Below, one piece after another: positions 24,446 through 32,693 of a stretch of 64,000 nt of DNA. Each line of letters starts with the position of its first letter. Position 1 is the first letter of the stretch. Position numbers and translations under genes: made by a program. The notes under the pieces were generated by a model. That model did not search any database, was not told where the DNA came from, and worked only from the letters and a program-made list of their open reading frames with translations. Source of the stretch: CAYOWQ01 sp964407695 (GTDB lineage: Bacteria; Planctomycetota; Phycisphaerae; Phycisphaerales; SM1A02); NCBI GenBank assembly GCA_964407695.1, contig CAYOWQ010000001.1:496001-560000 (forward strand). The letters run 5' to 3'.

Positions 24446-26473
24446 ATGCGCACCAGTGTTCGTTGGATCAACGACTATCTCGAACCCAAGGCCGATGAGC
24501 ACGAAATCGCCGACGGCCTGACCCGCGCCGGTTTCCCGCTCGACGGCCGATTTGAAGAGGGTGGCGAGGTCTCGCTGGAGATCGAAACCACCAGCAACCG
24601 GGGGGATTGCCTGTGTCATGTCGGGCTGGCGCGTGAACTGGCCGCAATCACCAGCCGGTCGCTCAAGTCTCCGGCTGGTCAACCCAAGTTCTCATCTCCG
24701 GCGGCCTCCTCCCTGGCATCGGTCGAAAACCTTGCCCCGGAGGAATGCCCGCTCTATACCGGCCGCATCATTCGCGGCATCAAGGTCGGCCCATCGCCGG
24801 ATTGGCTGGCGCAGCGGCTGCGGGCGATCGGCCAGATTCCCCGCAACAACGTGGTGGATGCGACCAATTTCGTGCTGTTTGAACTCGGCCAGCCGACGCA
24901 CGTGTTCGATCTTGCCAAGTTGCGCGGGTCGAAGATCATCGTTCGCAAGGCGCATGCCGGCGAACCGTTCCTGCCGATCGGCGAAGGCGCTGCCGAGGTG
25001 AAACTCACCTCCGACGACCTGGTGATCGCCGACGGTGAGCGCGCGGTGGCCATCGCGGGCGTGAAGGGTGGGGCGCTCACCGCCGTTTCAAATTCCACGA
25101 CTGACGTGCTGCTCGAAGCGGCGACGTTCGACGCCGTCGCGGTGCGCCAAGCCAGCCGCAGGCACCGAATCTCCAGCGATTCCAGCTATCGCTTTGAGCG
25201 CGGGGTGCACCCGGCCCAGGTGAACGCGGCGGCGGATCGCCTGGCGGCGCTGATTCTCGAGGTTGCGGGCGGCACGCTCTGCGAAGGCGTGCTCTCGGCG
25301 GGCAAGGCGTTGCCAACGGCGGGGGAAGTGAAGTTCCGGCCCCAGCGCTGCCGCGACATCATCGGCATGCCGATCAGCGACGACATGATGATCGACTGCC
25401 TCGGCCGGCTCGGCTTCGCGCCGAAGCGAAGCGGCTCGGAAATCGCCTGCACCGTTCCCGCGCATCGGCTCGATATCGAGCGCGAGATCGACCTGATCGA
25501 GGAGGTCGCCCGCATGCACGGGCTCGACGGCCTGCCCATCAGCGAGACGATTCCCGTTCGAGTCAATCCGATTCAGCCGCGCATCGCCGGGCGCCGGGCC
25601 ATGAAGGACCTGCTTGTGGGTCTCGGCTTTGTTGAGACGATCACGCATTCGCTGGTGGGCGAATCGGCCGCTGCGGCGTTCGTGCCCGCGGGCGGAACCG
25701 CGCTTCGGCTGGCCGACGAGCGCGCCAGTGCCGAACCGGTGTTGCGTCCATCGCTCATTCCCAGCCTGCTACGAGTGCGCCGACACAACCAGGACAACAA
25801 CGTCACCGACCTGCGCCTGTTCGAGGTCGCCTCGACATTTCACAAGGCCGCATCAACGCATGCCGAGCACGAGATGGTCGGCCTGCTCATGGATAATGCC
25901 CCGGGCGACCTCGGCACACGGCCCCTGCGCGGAACAATCGACCGGCTCGTGTTGGCCCTTGGGGGCGCGAGCGTGAACGTCGAAGTGAAGCCCGATGCCG
26001 AAGCGCCGGCGTGGCTTTCGCCGGGCGCCCGAGTTTCAGTGGGTGGAGTGGTGGTGGGGTGGATGGGCATGGTGAGTGGGGCGATTCAGAAATCATTCGG
26101 CCTCGATGTCGCCCTGCTGGGTGCGGAACTGAATGTTCAGGAGCTGCTCAAGCGCTATCCGCCCGAGCCGCAGGCGCACGCCTTGCCGGAATTCCCCGCG
26201 ATTGAGCGCGATCTTTCCATCGTGGTGGTTGAGGATGTGGCCTGGGCGGCGGTGGCCGATGCAGTGAACACGCTCAAGCTTGAGCACCTCGAAGCGGTGG
26301 AGTTCGTCACGACCTATCGCGGCAAGCAGGTTGGCGCGGGCAGAAAGTCGGTCACGCTGCGGCTTCGATTCCGCTCGCATGATCGCACCCTGCGCCACGA
26401 CGAGGTTGACGCCCAGATGACCCGCACCATCGAAACGCTGAAGCAGGAATTTCAGGCCGAGGTGCGTTCCTGA
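24446..26473 (+). CDS. pheT: phenylalanyl-tRNA synthetase beta subunit, short form without OB-fold
   Basis: PheT pairs with PheS to charge tRNA-Phe. This protein has 675 residues against about 790-800 in E. coli. It begins MRTSVRWINDYL and passes directly to ETTSNRGDCLCHVGLARELAAI, so the N-terminal EMAP/OB tRNA-binding domain that normally lies between is absent. B3/B4 (RRHRISSDSSYRFERGV), B5 and the C-terminal ferredoxin-fold anticodon domain (FPAIERDLSIVV to LRHDEVDAQMTRTIETLK) are present. No pheS is adjacent upstream; the gene before it is a divergent lipoprotein. The stop overlaps the next start as TGATG. Confidence 0.93.
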   Translation: MRTSVRWINDYLEPKADEHEIADGLTRAGFPLDGRFEEGGEVSLEIETTSNRGDCLCHVGLARELAAITSRSLKSPAGQPKFSSPAASSLASVENLAPEECPLYTGRIIRGIKVGPSPDWLAQRLRAIGQIPRNNVVDATNFVLFELGQPTHVFDLAKLRGSKIIVRKAHAGEPFLPIGEGAAEVKLTSDDLVIADGERAVAIAGVKGGALTAVSNSTTDVLLEAATFDAVAVRQASRRHRISSDSSYRFERGVHPAQVNAAADRLAALILEVAGGTLCEGVLSAGKALPTAGEVKFRPQRCRDIIGMPISDDMMIDCLGRLGFAPKRSGSEIACTVPAHRLDIEREIDLIEEVARMHGLDGLPISETIPVRVNPIQPRIAGRRAMKDLLVGLGFVETITHSLVGESAAAAFVPAGGTALRLADERASAEPVLRPSLIPSLLRVRRHNQDNNVTDLRLFEVASTFHKAASTHAEHEMVGLLMDNAPGDLGTRPLRGTIDRLVLALGGASVNVEVKPDAEAPAWLSPGARVSVGGVVVGWMGMVSGAIQKSFGLDVALLGAELNVQELLKRYPPEPQAHALPEFPAIERDLSIVVVEDVAWAAVADAVNTLKLEHLEAVEFVTTYRGKQVGAGRKSVTLRLRFRSHDRTLRHDEVDAQMTRTIETLKQEFQAEVRS

Positions 26474-27096
26474 TGGCGCTTTCAGATCAGACGCTCGGAG
26501 ACTTCCTCGCCAGCCTTGGCGACAAGACTCCTACGCCGGGCGGCGGAGCGGTGGCCGGCGTGGGCACCGCCATTGCGGCGTCATTGGCGCAGATGGTGGT
26601 GCGCTTCGCCATCGGCAAGGCGAAATTCGCCGCCCATGAATCAGCCAATGCTGCAGCGCTCGAAGCGCTGGAAACGGCAATGGCGGAGGCGCTGGCCGCG
26701 GCGGACGCCGATGAGAAGGCTTATGCCCGCCTGAACCGGCTGTGGAAACTGGCCACGACCGACCCCGAGCGCGAGGCGGAGTGGCCGGGCGCGGTGCACG
26801 ACGCCATCGCCGCCCCGATGCGGATGCTGGAGACCGCAGCAGCGGTATTGCGGGGGGTGAGGGGCCTGCTTGGCACCACCAGCGCCACGCTGGTGAGCGA
26901 CCTTGCGATTGCGGCCGATTTCGCCTTGGCCGGGGCGCGGTCGGCGGCGTGGAACATCCGGATCAACCTGCCGCTGTTGCCCGAGGCATCAGACCAACCG
27001 GCGATTGAGAGCCGGATGCAGGCCCTGCTGGGCGAAGCGGCCGACCTGGCGGGCGCGGTGGAGAGGCATACGCGGCAGGCGTTGAAGTCGGCATAA
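26473..27096 (+). CDS. cyclodeaminase/cyclohydrolase family protein (FTCD C-terminal type)
   Basis: The 207-residue all-helical protein begins LGDFLASLGDKTPTPGGGAVAGVGTAIAASLAQMV. The Gly-rich TPGGGAVAG turn is the signature of formimidoyltetrahydrofolate cyclodeaminase and of the related methenyl-THF cyclohydrolase FchA. It probably acts on one-carbon folates in the cytoplasm, though many family members are uncharacterised. Its ATG shares an A with the pheT stop codon (TGATG), so it is translationally coupled to pheT. No functional link with pheT is known. Confidence 0.82.
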   Translation: MALSDQTLGDFLASLGDKTPTPGGGAVAGVGTAIAASLAQMVVRFAIGKAKFAAHESANAAALEALETAMAEALAAADADEKAYARLNRLWKLATTDPEREAEWPGAVHDAIAAPMRMLETAAAVLRGVRGLLGTTSATLVSDLAIAADFALAGARSAAWNIRINLPLLPEASDQPAIESRMQALLGEAADLAGAVERHTRQALKSA

Positions 27097-27118
27097 GGGC
27101 GCGGTCGATAGATCGACC

Positions 27119-27367
27119 GTGGCCGACCCACAGGACAGCCTCGAATTCGGCGGGCGAAAAGCCCGGACTTCAGGCAATTCCACGGATCAGACTGCAGTGC
27201 CGAAGAAGTTTCTCTCGGTGCATTTCCGGTGCTGCCACGTGTATGGGCGGATGTATCGCAACGCCGCGGGCACAATGTATGAGGGCCGATGCCCGCGCTG
27301 TGGCGCGCAGGTCGAGGCCCGCATTGGCGCCGGGGGCACGAGCCGACGCATGTTTGAAGCCGGTTAG
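27119..27367 (+). CDS. small conserved protein with zinc-ribbon-like Cys pairs
   Basis: This 82-residue protein starts at GTG 27119; a GTG at 27197 is an alternative that would give the conserved core only. The core has FRCCHVYGRMYRNAAGTMYEGRCPRCG, with two Cys pairs that could bind zinc, followed by IGAGGTSRRMF. I recognise this as a small conserved planctomycete-type family of unknown function. It is 22 bp after the cyclodeaminase gene on the same strand and is followed by a terminator hairpin. Confidence 0.7.
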   Translation: MADPQDSLEFGGRKARTSGNSTDQTAVPKKFLSVHFRCCHVYGRMYRNAAGTMYEGRCPRCGAQVEARIGAGGTSRRMFEAG

Positions 27368-27401
27368 AGCGCTTCGGGCGCGTCGCTTCGTCAATCACCA
27401 G

Positions 27402-27434
27402 AAAAAACGGAGCGCTCCAGAGAGCGCCCCGTTT
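27402..27434 (-). terminator. rho-independent terminator, best oriented for the minus strand
   Basis: Thirteen-base arms (27405-27417 and 27422-27434) with one mismatch flank a 4-nt loop. On the minus strand the stem is followed by a run of Ts, complementary to the A6 at 27402-27407. It lies between two convergent genes and closes the cobalamin-domain gene; it may also stop the plus-strand transcript. Confidence 0.85.
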
Positions 27435-27475
27435 GGGAGAATCAGGAACAGGTCACGCGGTCGGGCGACTATCGC

Positions 27476-28201
27476 CTAGGCGACACGCGACTTGCGGCGG
27501 CCCTTGCCCACACTGCGCTGTTCGGTGTTGGCGCGGCGCTTGCCGTCGGTGAGCAGCTTGTCGAGCAGTTGCTGCGGGCTGTTGGCCCAGAGGTCAGCGC
27601 CGATTTCCTCGGCAAGGCCGGGCGCCCGGTTGAAGATGCCGCCGCCCACGACGATCTGCATCGGCTCCCAGGCGTTGACGCCGCGGATGGTGTCGATGAG
27701 CCGGCGAATGCACGGGGCGTCCTTGGCGGTCGATGAGAACAAGAGAAGGATGTCGGGCCGCTGCTCGTTCACTTCGGCGAGCACTTCGTCGTTGGCGACG
27801 CCGGCGCGTTCTTCATCGCCAAGGCCGCCGCCGAAATAGACGTCGTAGCCATCGGCTTCGGTGAGGTCAGCAACCAGTTGGCCGCAAAGTTCATCGCCTT
27901 CAGTTCGGCCGCAGAACATGACAATCTTCTTGCCGCGTCGGGCTTTCTGCTCGTAGCGGGCCTGAAGCTGGTCGACCATGAGGCGGAGCAGGCGAGTGGA
28001 GTATTGCTGGGCGAGGGTGGTGAGCTGATCGTTGCGATAGAGCGTTCCGATCATGTCCATGAGCGGCCAGAAGACTTCCTTGGCCAGGTCTTCAGCGGTG
28101 TATTCGGTTTCGAGGGCTTCTGTGGATAGCGATCGCACGGTGGCGCGGTCGCCCGAGATGAGGCCCTGAAAGATCCGCTCGATGAGGATTTCCTGATTCA
28201 C
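27476..28201 (-). CDS. cobalamin-binding-domain-like protein lacking the cobalt-ligand His
   Basis: The protein has about 241 residues. The N-terminal helical domain (about 5-85) resembles the cap of methionine-synthase-type B12 modules, with EVFWPLMDMIGTLYRN. The C-terminal Rossmann-like domain runs from KKIVMFCGRTEGDELCG to QIVVGGGIFN. The standard motif is Asp-x-His-x2-Gly; here it reads DELCG (Asp103 to Gly107), with Leu in place of His and Cys106 next to Gly. Base-off B12 binding is therefore unlikely; another ligand or a regulatory role is possible. It ends in a basic tail (GKGRRKSRVA). The GTG at 28201 is preceded by GGGAG at 8 nt. Confidence 0.75.
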   Translation of the reverse strand: MNQEILIERIFQGLISGDRATVRSLSTEALETEYTAEDLAKEVFWPLMDMIGTLYRNDQLTTLAQQYSTRLLRLMVDQLQARYEQKARRGKKIVMFCGRTEGDELCGQLVADLTEADGYDVYFGGGLGDEERAGVANDEVLAEVNEQRPDILLLFSSTAKDAPCIRRLIDTIRGVNAWEPMQIVVGGGIFNRAPGLAEEIGADLWANSPQQLLDKLLTDGKRRANTEQRSVGKGRRKSRVA

Positions 28202-28232
28202 TGCGTGCACTCCCAATCATCGTGGCCGGGGC

Positions 28233-28312
28233 CGGCGGTCCTCCGCCGACGGGCCGAGTTGTGGAGACGCCGGTTCCTCGGGCGTCGGGCTCCTGCATAC
28301 AAAGGCAGGAGC
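28233..28312 (-). other. cluster of three hairpins in the leader of the cobalamin-domain gene
   Basis: Between 28202 and 28448 no gene is supported. Three inverted repeats follow one another: 28233-28248 (6-bp arms), about 28266-28286 (6-bp arms) and 28289-28312 (8-bp arms, 8-nt loop). On the minus strand they would lie in the 5' leader of the gene starting at 28201. I see no cobalamin B12-box, so no riboswitch class is assigned. Confidence 0.45.
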
Positions 28313-28448
28313 GTGGCCAACTTCATCGGGGCTTCATGTCCTGGGACTCGACAGAGTGAAGAGGTGTTTCATGAAAGCGCATTCTCGGACCCAACCAGTC
28401 GGAACGCGCAAGGTCTGCGGGGGCAGCGGAGGCGGCCTGCCAAACAAG

Positions 28449-29228
28449 TCAGGGGTGGTGGGCCACAGTCACGACGCAGACGCCGAAGGTCATCGAAGTT
28501 TGAGCGACGCCTGTAAATCCAGCCGCCTGAACCATTTGTGAGAGGGCTGCCGGAGTGACAAAGCTGGCGACAGACCGGGGGAGATATCGGTAGGCGCCCG
28601 AGCGGTCTCCGGCGATGAGGGTGGCGGTTAGAGGCATCACGTGGTGGGTATAGAACCGGTTCAGGCCGCGAAGGAGCAAGTTTGGGGGCTCGGCGAACTC
28701 AAGGACCACGAGGCGGCCTCCCGGCCGCAGTACGCGGAAGAACTCGGCGAGGGCGGCGGCGGGGTTGGCGACATTGCGGATGCCGAAGGCGATGGAGACG
28801 ACATCGAACGACCCGGCATCGAACGGGAGGCTCATGGCGTCGCCCCGGAGGTAGCGGGGCTTGGGCCGATCGGCGGCGAGGCGTTTGGGGGCCTTGGCGA
28901 TGGCGAGGTCGAGCATCTCTTGAGTGAAATCGAGGCCGGTGATGGAGCGGGGACTGGCCTTGGCGAAGGCTTCGGTGAGGTCGCCCGTGCCGCAGGCGAC
29001 ATCGAGGACGTCGTCGGTCGATTTCACGTGGGCGAGGCGAACGGCTTCCCGCCGCCAGGCCTGATCGCGGCCGAACGAATGCAAGCGGTTGTTCAGGTCG
29101 TAGCGACGGGCGATGGCCGCGAACATCTTTTCGACCCGGGCCGCCTTGTCGGCGATCTGATGGGGGTCGTGTTCGAGGTCGGTTGCCGACCACGCGGGAG
29201 AGGGGGAAGATGAAGGCGACTGAGGCAT
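28449..29228 (-). CDS. ubiE: UbiE/MenG-type quinone C-methyltransferase
   Basis: This SAM-dependent enzyme methylates demethylmenaquinol, and in some bacteria also a ubiquinone precursor. The 259 residues contain MFAAIARRYDLNNRLHSFGRDQAWRR, motif I DVLDVACGTGDLTEAF, GLDFTQEMLDLA, SIAFGIRNVANP and RVLRPGGRLVVLEF, all UbiE/MenG hallmarks. The start at 29228 is chosen by homology; the AGGA before it is too close to be a good ribosome site. Menaquinone is the likely quinone by phylum, which is inference. It is divergent from the M48 protease gene. Confidence 0.92.
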   Translation of the reverse strand: MPQSPSSSPSPAWSATDLEHDPHQIADKAARVEKMFAAIARRYDLNNRLHSFGRDQAWRREAVRLAHVKSTDDVLDVACGTGDLTEAFAKASPRSITGLDFTQEMLDLAIAKAPKRLAADRPKPRYLRGDAMSLPFDAGSFDVVSIAFGIRNVANPAAALAEFFRVLRPGGRLVVLEFAEPPNLLLRGLNRFYTHHVMPLTATLIAGDRSGAYRYLPRSVASFVTPAALSQMVQAAGFTGVAQTSMTFGVCVVTVAHHP

Positions 29229-29276
29229 TCCTGGGGGCAATGATAGAGCTGACCCGAACCAGAAGGAGTTTGAGAG

Positions 29277-30188
29277 ATGCTTGAACATTTCCGTCAAAAG
29301 GGTTGGATCGTCGTCGCCGGGATTGCCATGGTGGTTTGCCTGGCCGGGTGCAGCACCAATGAGGCGACCGGGCGGAGCCAGTTCGACTTGATGTCGACGG
29401 AACAGGAGATTCAGCTCGGCGATGAGGCCATGCCCGAGCTGGTGAAGGAGTATGGGGGCGAGGTTTCGTCGCCGCAGTTGCGCAACTATGTCACTGAAGT
29501 CGGCATGAAGCTGGCGAAGCAGACCGAGGCGGACAATCCGAATCTGCCGTGGAAGTTCACGGTGCTGGATTCGGATGTGATCAACGCGTTTGCGCTGCCG
29601 GGCGGCAAGGTGTTCATTTCCAGGGCGCTGATGTTGCAGATGCGCAGCGAGGCGGAACTGGCCGCGGTGCTGGGGCACGAAGTCGGCCACGTGACAGCGC
29701 ACCACATTGATGAGCGCGTGTCTCAGGCGCAGGGAATCAGCCTGGGTGGGCAGATTCTGGGCGAGGTGCTGGGTCAATCGGGGCCGAGCTATGCCGACCT
29801 GGCGAACCTGATTGTGGGTGTGGGCGGGCAGGGGTATCTGTTGAAGTTCGGGCGCGATCAGGAGAGCGAGTCCGATTCACTGGGGCTTCGGTACATGACG
29901 CGTGCCGGCTACGACCCGCGCGGGATGATTCGGGTGATGGAGATATTGGCGGAGGCGAGCAAGGGCGGCGGCGACGCGGAGATCCTGTCCACGCACCCGT
30001 ATCCCGAGACCCGGCTGAAGCGGATCAAGAAGGAATTGGATGACTCCTACAAGAGCGAGATGAACAATCCCAATCTGAAGTTGTACGAGGACCGCTGGCA
30101 GCAGATGGCCAAGCCGTATCTGTCGCTCGGCTCGCCGACTCGGCGTCCGATGGGGGCAACTTGTGCCTTGTGTGCGGCGGCACACTGA
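29277..30188 (+). CDS. M48 family metalloprotease lipoprotein
   Basis: The protein has 303 residues. The lipoprotein signal ends VVCLAGC with Cys25. The zinc site HEVGH is at about 134-138 (VLGHEVGHVTAHH), and the downstream ligand Glu is in QESESDSLGLRYM. STHPYPETRLKRI is typical of the periplasmic BepA/LoiP-like branch, which degrades or helps fold outer-membrane proteins. AAGGAG lies 8 nt before the ATG. The C-terminus ends soon after the protease domain without the TPR region of BepA. The gene is followed 12 bp later by a serine hydrolase gene on the same strand. Confidence 0.9.
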   Translation: MLEHFRQKGWIVVAGIAMVVCLAGCSTNEATGRSQFDLMSTEQEIQLGDEAMPELVKEYGGEVSSPQLRNYVTEVGMKLAKQTEADNPNLPWKFTVLDSDVINAFALPGGKVFISRALMLQMRSEAELAAVLGHEVGHVTAHHIDERVSQAQGISLGGQILGEVLGQSGPSYADLANLIVGVGGQGYLLKFGRDQESESDSLGLRYMTRAGYDPRGMIRVMEILAEASKGGGDAEILSTHPYPETRLKRIKKELDDSYKSEMNNPNLKLYEDRWQQMAKPYLSLGSPTRRPMGATCALCAAAH

Positions 30189-30200
30189 AATGCGTCATCG

Positions 30201-32642
30201 ATGAAAGGAATGAGAGTGTCTTCTCACGACGTTGGAATCAAGGGCCGTGCTTCTCGAGTCGGGGTGTTGATTCTGGCGTTGGTGTGGGCAGGTCGGGCCG
30301 TGGCGTTTCAGTCGCCGCCGGGAACGACGACAGCGGCCCCAGGAGAGGTCGCGACCGAGGAGGCCACCCGCATTCAGGGGTTGCTTCATCGGCTCGAGGA
30401 TCGGCGAAAGACGCTGCACATTCCAGGATTGGCGGTTGCGATTGTTCACGCTGATCGTGTGGTGACTGTCGCCGGGCTGGGAGAGGCGGATTTGGAAACG
30501 CATCGGCCAGTGGATGGTGAAACGCTGTTTGCCATCGGCTCGGCGACCAAGGCGTTTACGGCGACGCTGGTGGCGATCGCCATGCAAGATGGGCACATGT
30601 CCTGGGATGATCCCGTGACCGCGCATCTGCCGGAGTTTCGATTCTCCGATCCCAAGGTGACCGAGCAGGCGACAATTCGCGACCTCCTTTCGCACCGAAC
30701 CGGGCTGATGCGAACGGACCTGATCTGGTATGGCGGGCACGTCTCTCGCGAGGATTTGTTGAATGCGGTTGGCGAGATGAAGCTGCGCAAGCCGTTTCGC
30801 GAGGCGTGGCAATACAACAACGTCATGTTCGTCGTGGTGGGCGAAGCATTGCGCCGCGCGATGCATGCCGATTGGGACTCTCTGGCTGATGAGCGGCTCT
30901 TCGTTCCGCTGGGGATGAACCACTCGCAGACGTCGTTCGAGGTGTTTCGGACGAATCCTGCCGTGGCCAAAGGCTACGACTGGGATGAAGATTCGAAGTC
31001 GTTTGAAGCGCGCCCGCCACGGGACCTGACGGTTGTGGCCCCGGCAGGCGCGATTGTTTCGAATGCGGACGACATGGCACGCTGGGTGCGGTTTCAACTC
31101 GGCCGCGGCACGATTGACGGCGAGGAGATTCTGCCGGGCGAAGTGCTGGAGACGCTGTGGGAGCAGGTGATCCCGCTTTCGCCGGGAGATGCGGCGACCG
31201 GCTATGGAATGGGTTGGATGTCACGGACGCTGAACGGGCGGCGAATCGTCGAGCACGGCGGCAACATCGACGGCTTTGCGGCCCAGGTTGGGTTTTTCCC
31301 CGGCGATGATCTCGGGTTTGTGTTGCTGACGAATGTCTCGGCCACAGCGCTGCAGTCGGAGATGGCGAGCCTGGTGGAGGAGTCAATGCTCAGCAGCCCC
31401 GGCAAGCAGGACGCGGAAGATCCGACCTCGCTTGATGCCTACGTCGGGCAGTATTACTTCGAGCCGTTCAAGTCCAACTTCAAGGTGCTGGTCCAGAGCG
31501 GCCGGCTGGCCGTGGATGTGCCGGGGCAGACGGTGTATGAGTTGAGGCCGCCGGACGAGTCCGGCAAGTGGACGTTCGCGCTTACCGATGCGATCGCCGT
31601 GGCGTTTGATCGAGATGATGCGGGTGTCGTGACGGGACTGCGGCTCTATCAGAACGGGCTCACGTTTGAGCTTCCTCGCGAGGGATATGTTGCGCCGGTT
31701 GAAGTCACCGAGGACCAGGCTCAACCCTTTCTGGGCCAATATCGCGCTGATGTCGTCAACGGCGTGGTAACGGTGCTTCGCCAGAATGGCCGACTTGCGG
31801 TCGATGTGCCCGGGCAGATGATCTATGAGCTGCACAAGCCCGGCGACGACGGTCGCTGGGTATTTCGTGCGACGGACACCATCGCCGTGTCGTTTGAGAT
31901 TCAGAATGGGCGTGCGGAACGCATGACGCTGCATCAAAGCGGCGTCGATTCAGCGTGTCCGCGAGTGGAGGATGGGACTGATTCGAAGGAAGCGTTGAAA
32001 GCGATTCTGGCCCGGCACCGAGAGGTGTATGGATCGGCGAATGTTGCCGCGGCATATCCCATGATTCTCAAGGGAAAGATTGAGCTCCCACACCAGGGGG
32101 TACAGGGTCGCGAGGAAATCATGCTCCTGGATGAATCGCACCTGAGAGACATTCAGGATCTGGGCGTTGCCGGGCGTGTGGAGACCGTTGTGACAGACGA
32201 GTGGCTGGCGGCGCGATATGCGGACCGTGTTGACAAGATCGATCAGCAAGGCGTCGGTTGCACCGCTCTGCTTGAGTCGCCTGTGGCCCTCGCGGCCGAC
32301 TGGAGCGGCAGGTTCAGCGCTGAGCTTGTCCGGCACGAATCTGTTGACGAATCTCCCTGCACGGTGGTTCGTCTCAAGCGGGACTGCGGGGGCGAATGCC
32401 TCGTGTGGATTGATGAAGGTTCGGGCAGGCTCGTGAAACAGGAATTTTCGCTCATTGGCCTCGGTCAACCGACACGCACCGTGGTTCGATTCTCTGATTG
32501 GCGGATCGTCAACGGAATCCTGATTCCGTTTCGCGTCGAGTCGGACGACGAGGCCATGGGCACCGTCATTCGCACGCTGGAGAGCGTGGAAACCGGCCGG
32601 GAGATGGACGCCAGCCTGTTTGGCGTGCCCGCGGCCAACTGA
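30201..32642 (+). CDS. exported beta-lactamase-fold serine hydrolase with duplicated accessory domain
   Basis: The protein has 813 residues. A signal peptide (GVLILALVWAGRAVAF) is followed by a class C beta-lactamase/penicillin-binding-like domain (about 50-390) with Ser114-x-x-Lys117 in GSATKAF, a Tyr-x-Asn in YNNVM and HGGN. Two similar ~85-residue modules follow, each with GRLAVDVPGQ and an AVAF or AVSF strand. A C-terminal ~200-residue region resembles lipoprotein-sorting-type beta domains (VVRFSDWRIVNGILIPFRVES). It probably hydrolyses an ester, peptide or amide outside the cytoplasm; the substrate is unknown. It may be co-transcribed with the M48 protease gene. Confidence 0.88.
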   Translation: MKGMRVSSHDVGIKGRASRVGVLILALVWAGRAVAFQSPPGTTTAAPGEVATEEATRIQGLLHRLEDRRKTLHIPGLAVAIVHADRVVTVAGLGEADLETHRPVDGETLFAIGSATKAFTATLVAIAMQDGHMSWDDPVTAHLPEFRFSDPKVTEQATIRDLLSHRTGLMRTDLIWYGGHVSREDLLNAVGEMKLRKPFREAWQYNNVMFVVVGEALRRAMHADWDSLADERLFVPLGMNHSQTSFEVFRTNPAVAKGYDWDEDSKSFEARPPRDLTVVAPAGAIVSNADDMARWVRFQLGRGTIDGEEILPGEVLETLWEQVIPLSPGDAATGYGMGWMSRTLNGRRIVEHGGNIDGFAAQVGFFPGDDLGFVLLTNVSATALQSEMASLVEESMLSSPGKQDAEDPTSLDAYVGQYYFEPFKSNFKVLVQSGRLAVDVPGQTVYELRPPDESGKWTFALTDAIAVAFDRDDAGVVTGLRLYQNGLTFELPREGYVAPVEVTEDQAQPFLGQYRADVVNGVVTVLRQNGRLAVDVPGQMIYELHKPGDDGRWVFRATDTIAVSFEIQNGRAERMTLHQSGVDSACPRVEDGTDSKEALKAILARHREVYGSANVAAAYPMILKGKIELPHQGVQGREEIMLLDESHLRDIQDLGVAGRVETVVTDEWLAARYADRVDKIDQQGVGCTALLESPVALAADWSGRFSAELVRHESVDESPCTVVRLKRDCGGECLVWIDEGSGRLVKQEFSLIGLGQPTRTVVRFSDWRIVNGILIPFRVESDDEAMGTVIRTLESVETGREMDASLFGVPAAN

Positions 32643-32693
32643 CACCGATCTCCAGGATTGGTCGCGCTGAATCGACTCGGATACGCTGCGCGA

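Noticed and set aside
28202..28448. Cobalamin riboswitch for the B12-domain protein
   Set aside because: No B12-box or conserved core sequence of that class is visible, and the protein lacks the B12 ligand His.
28356..28541. Small plus-strand protein with a plausible ribosome site
   Set aside because: Half of it is antisense to ubiE and its composition is unlike a conserved protein.
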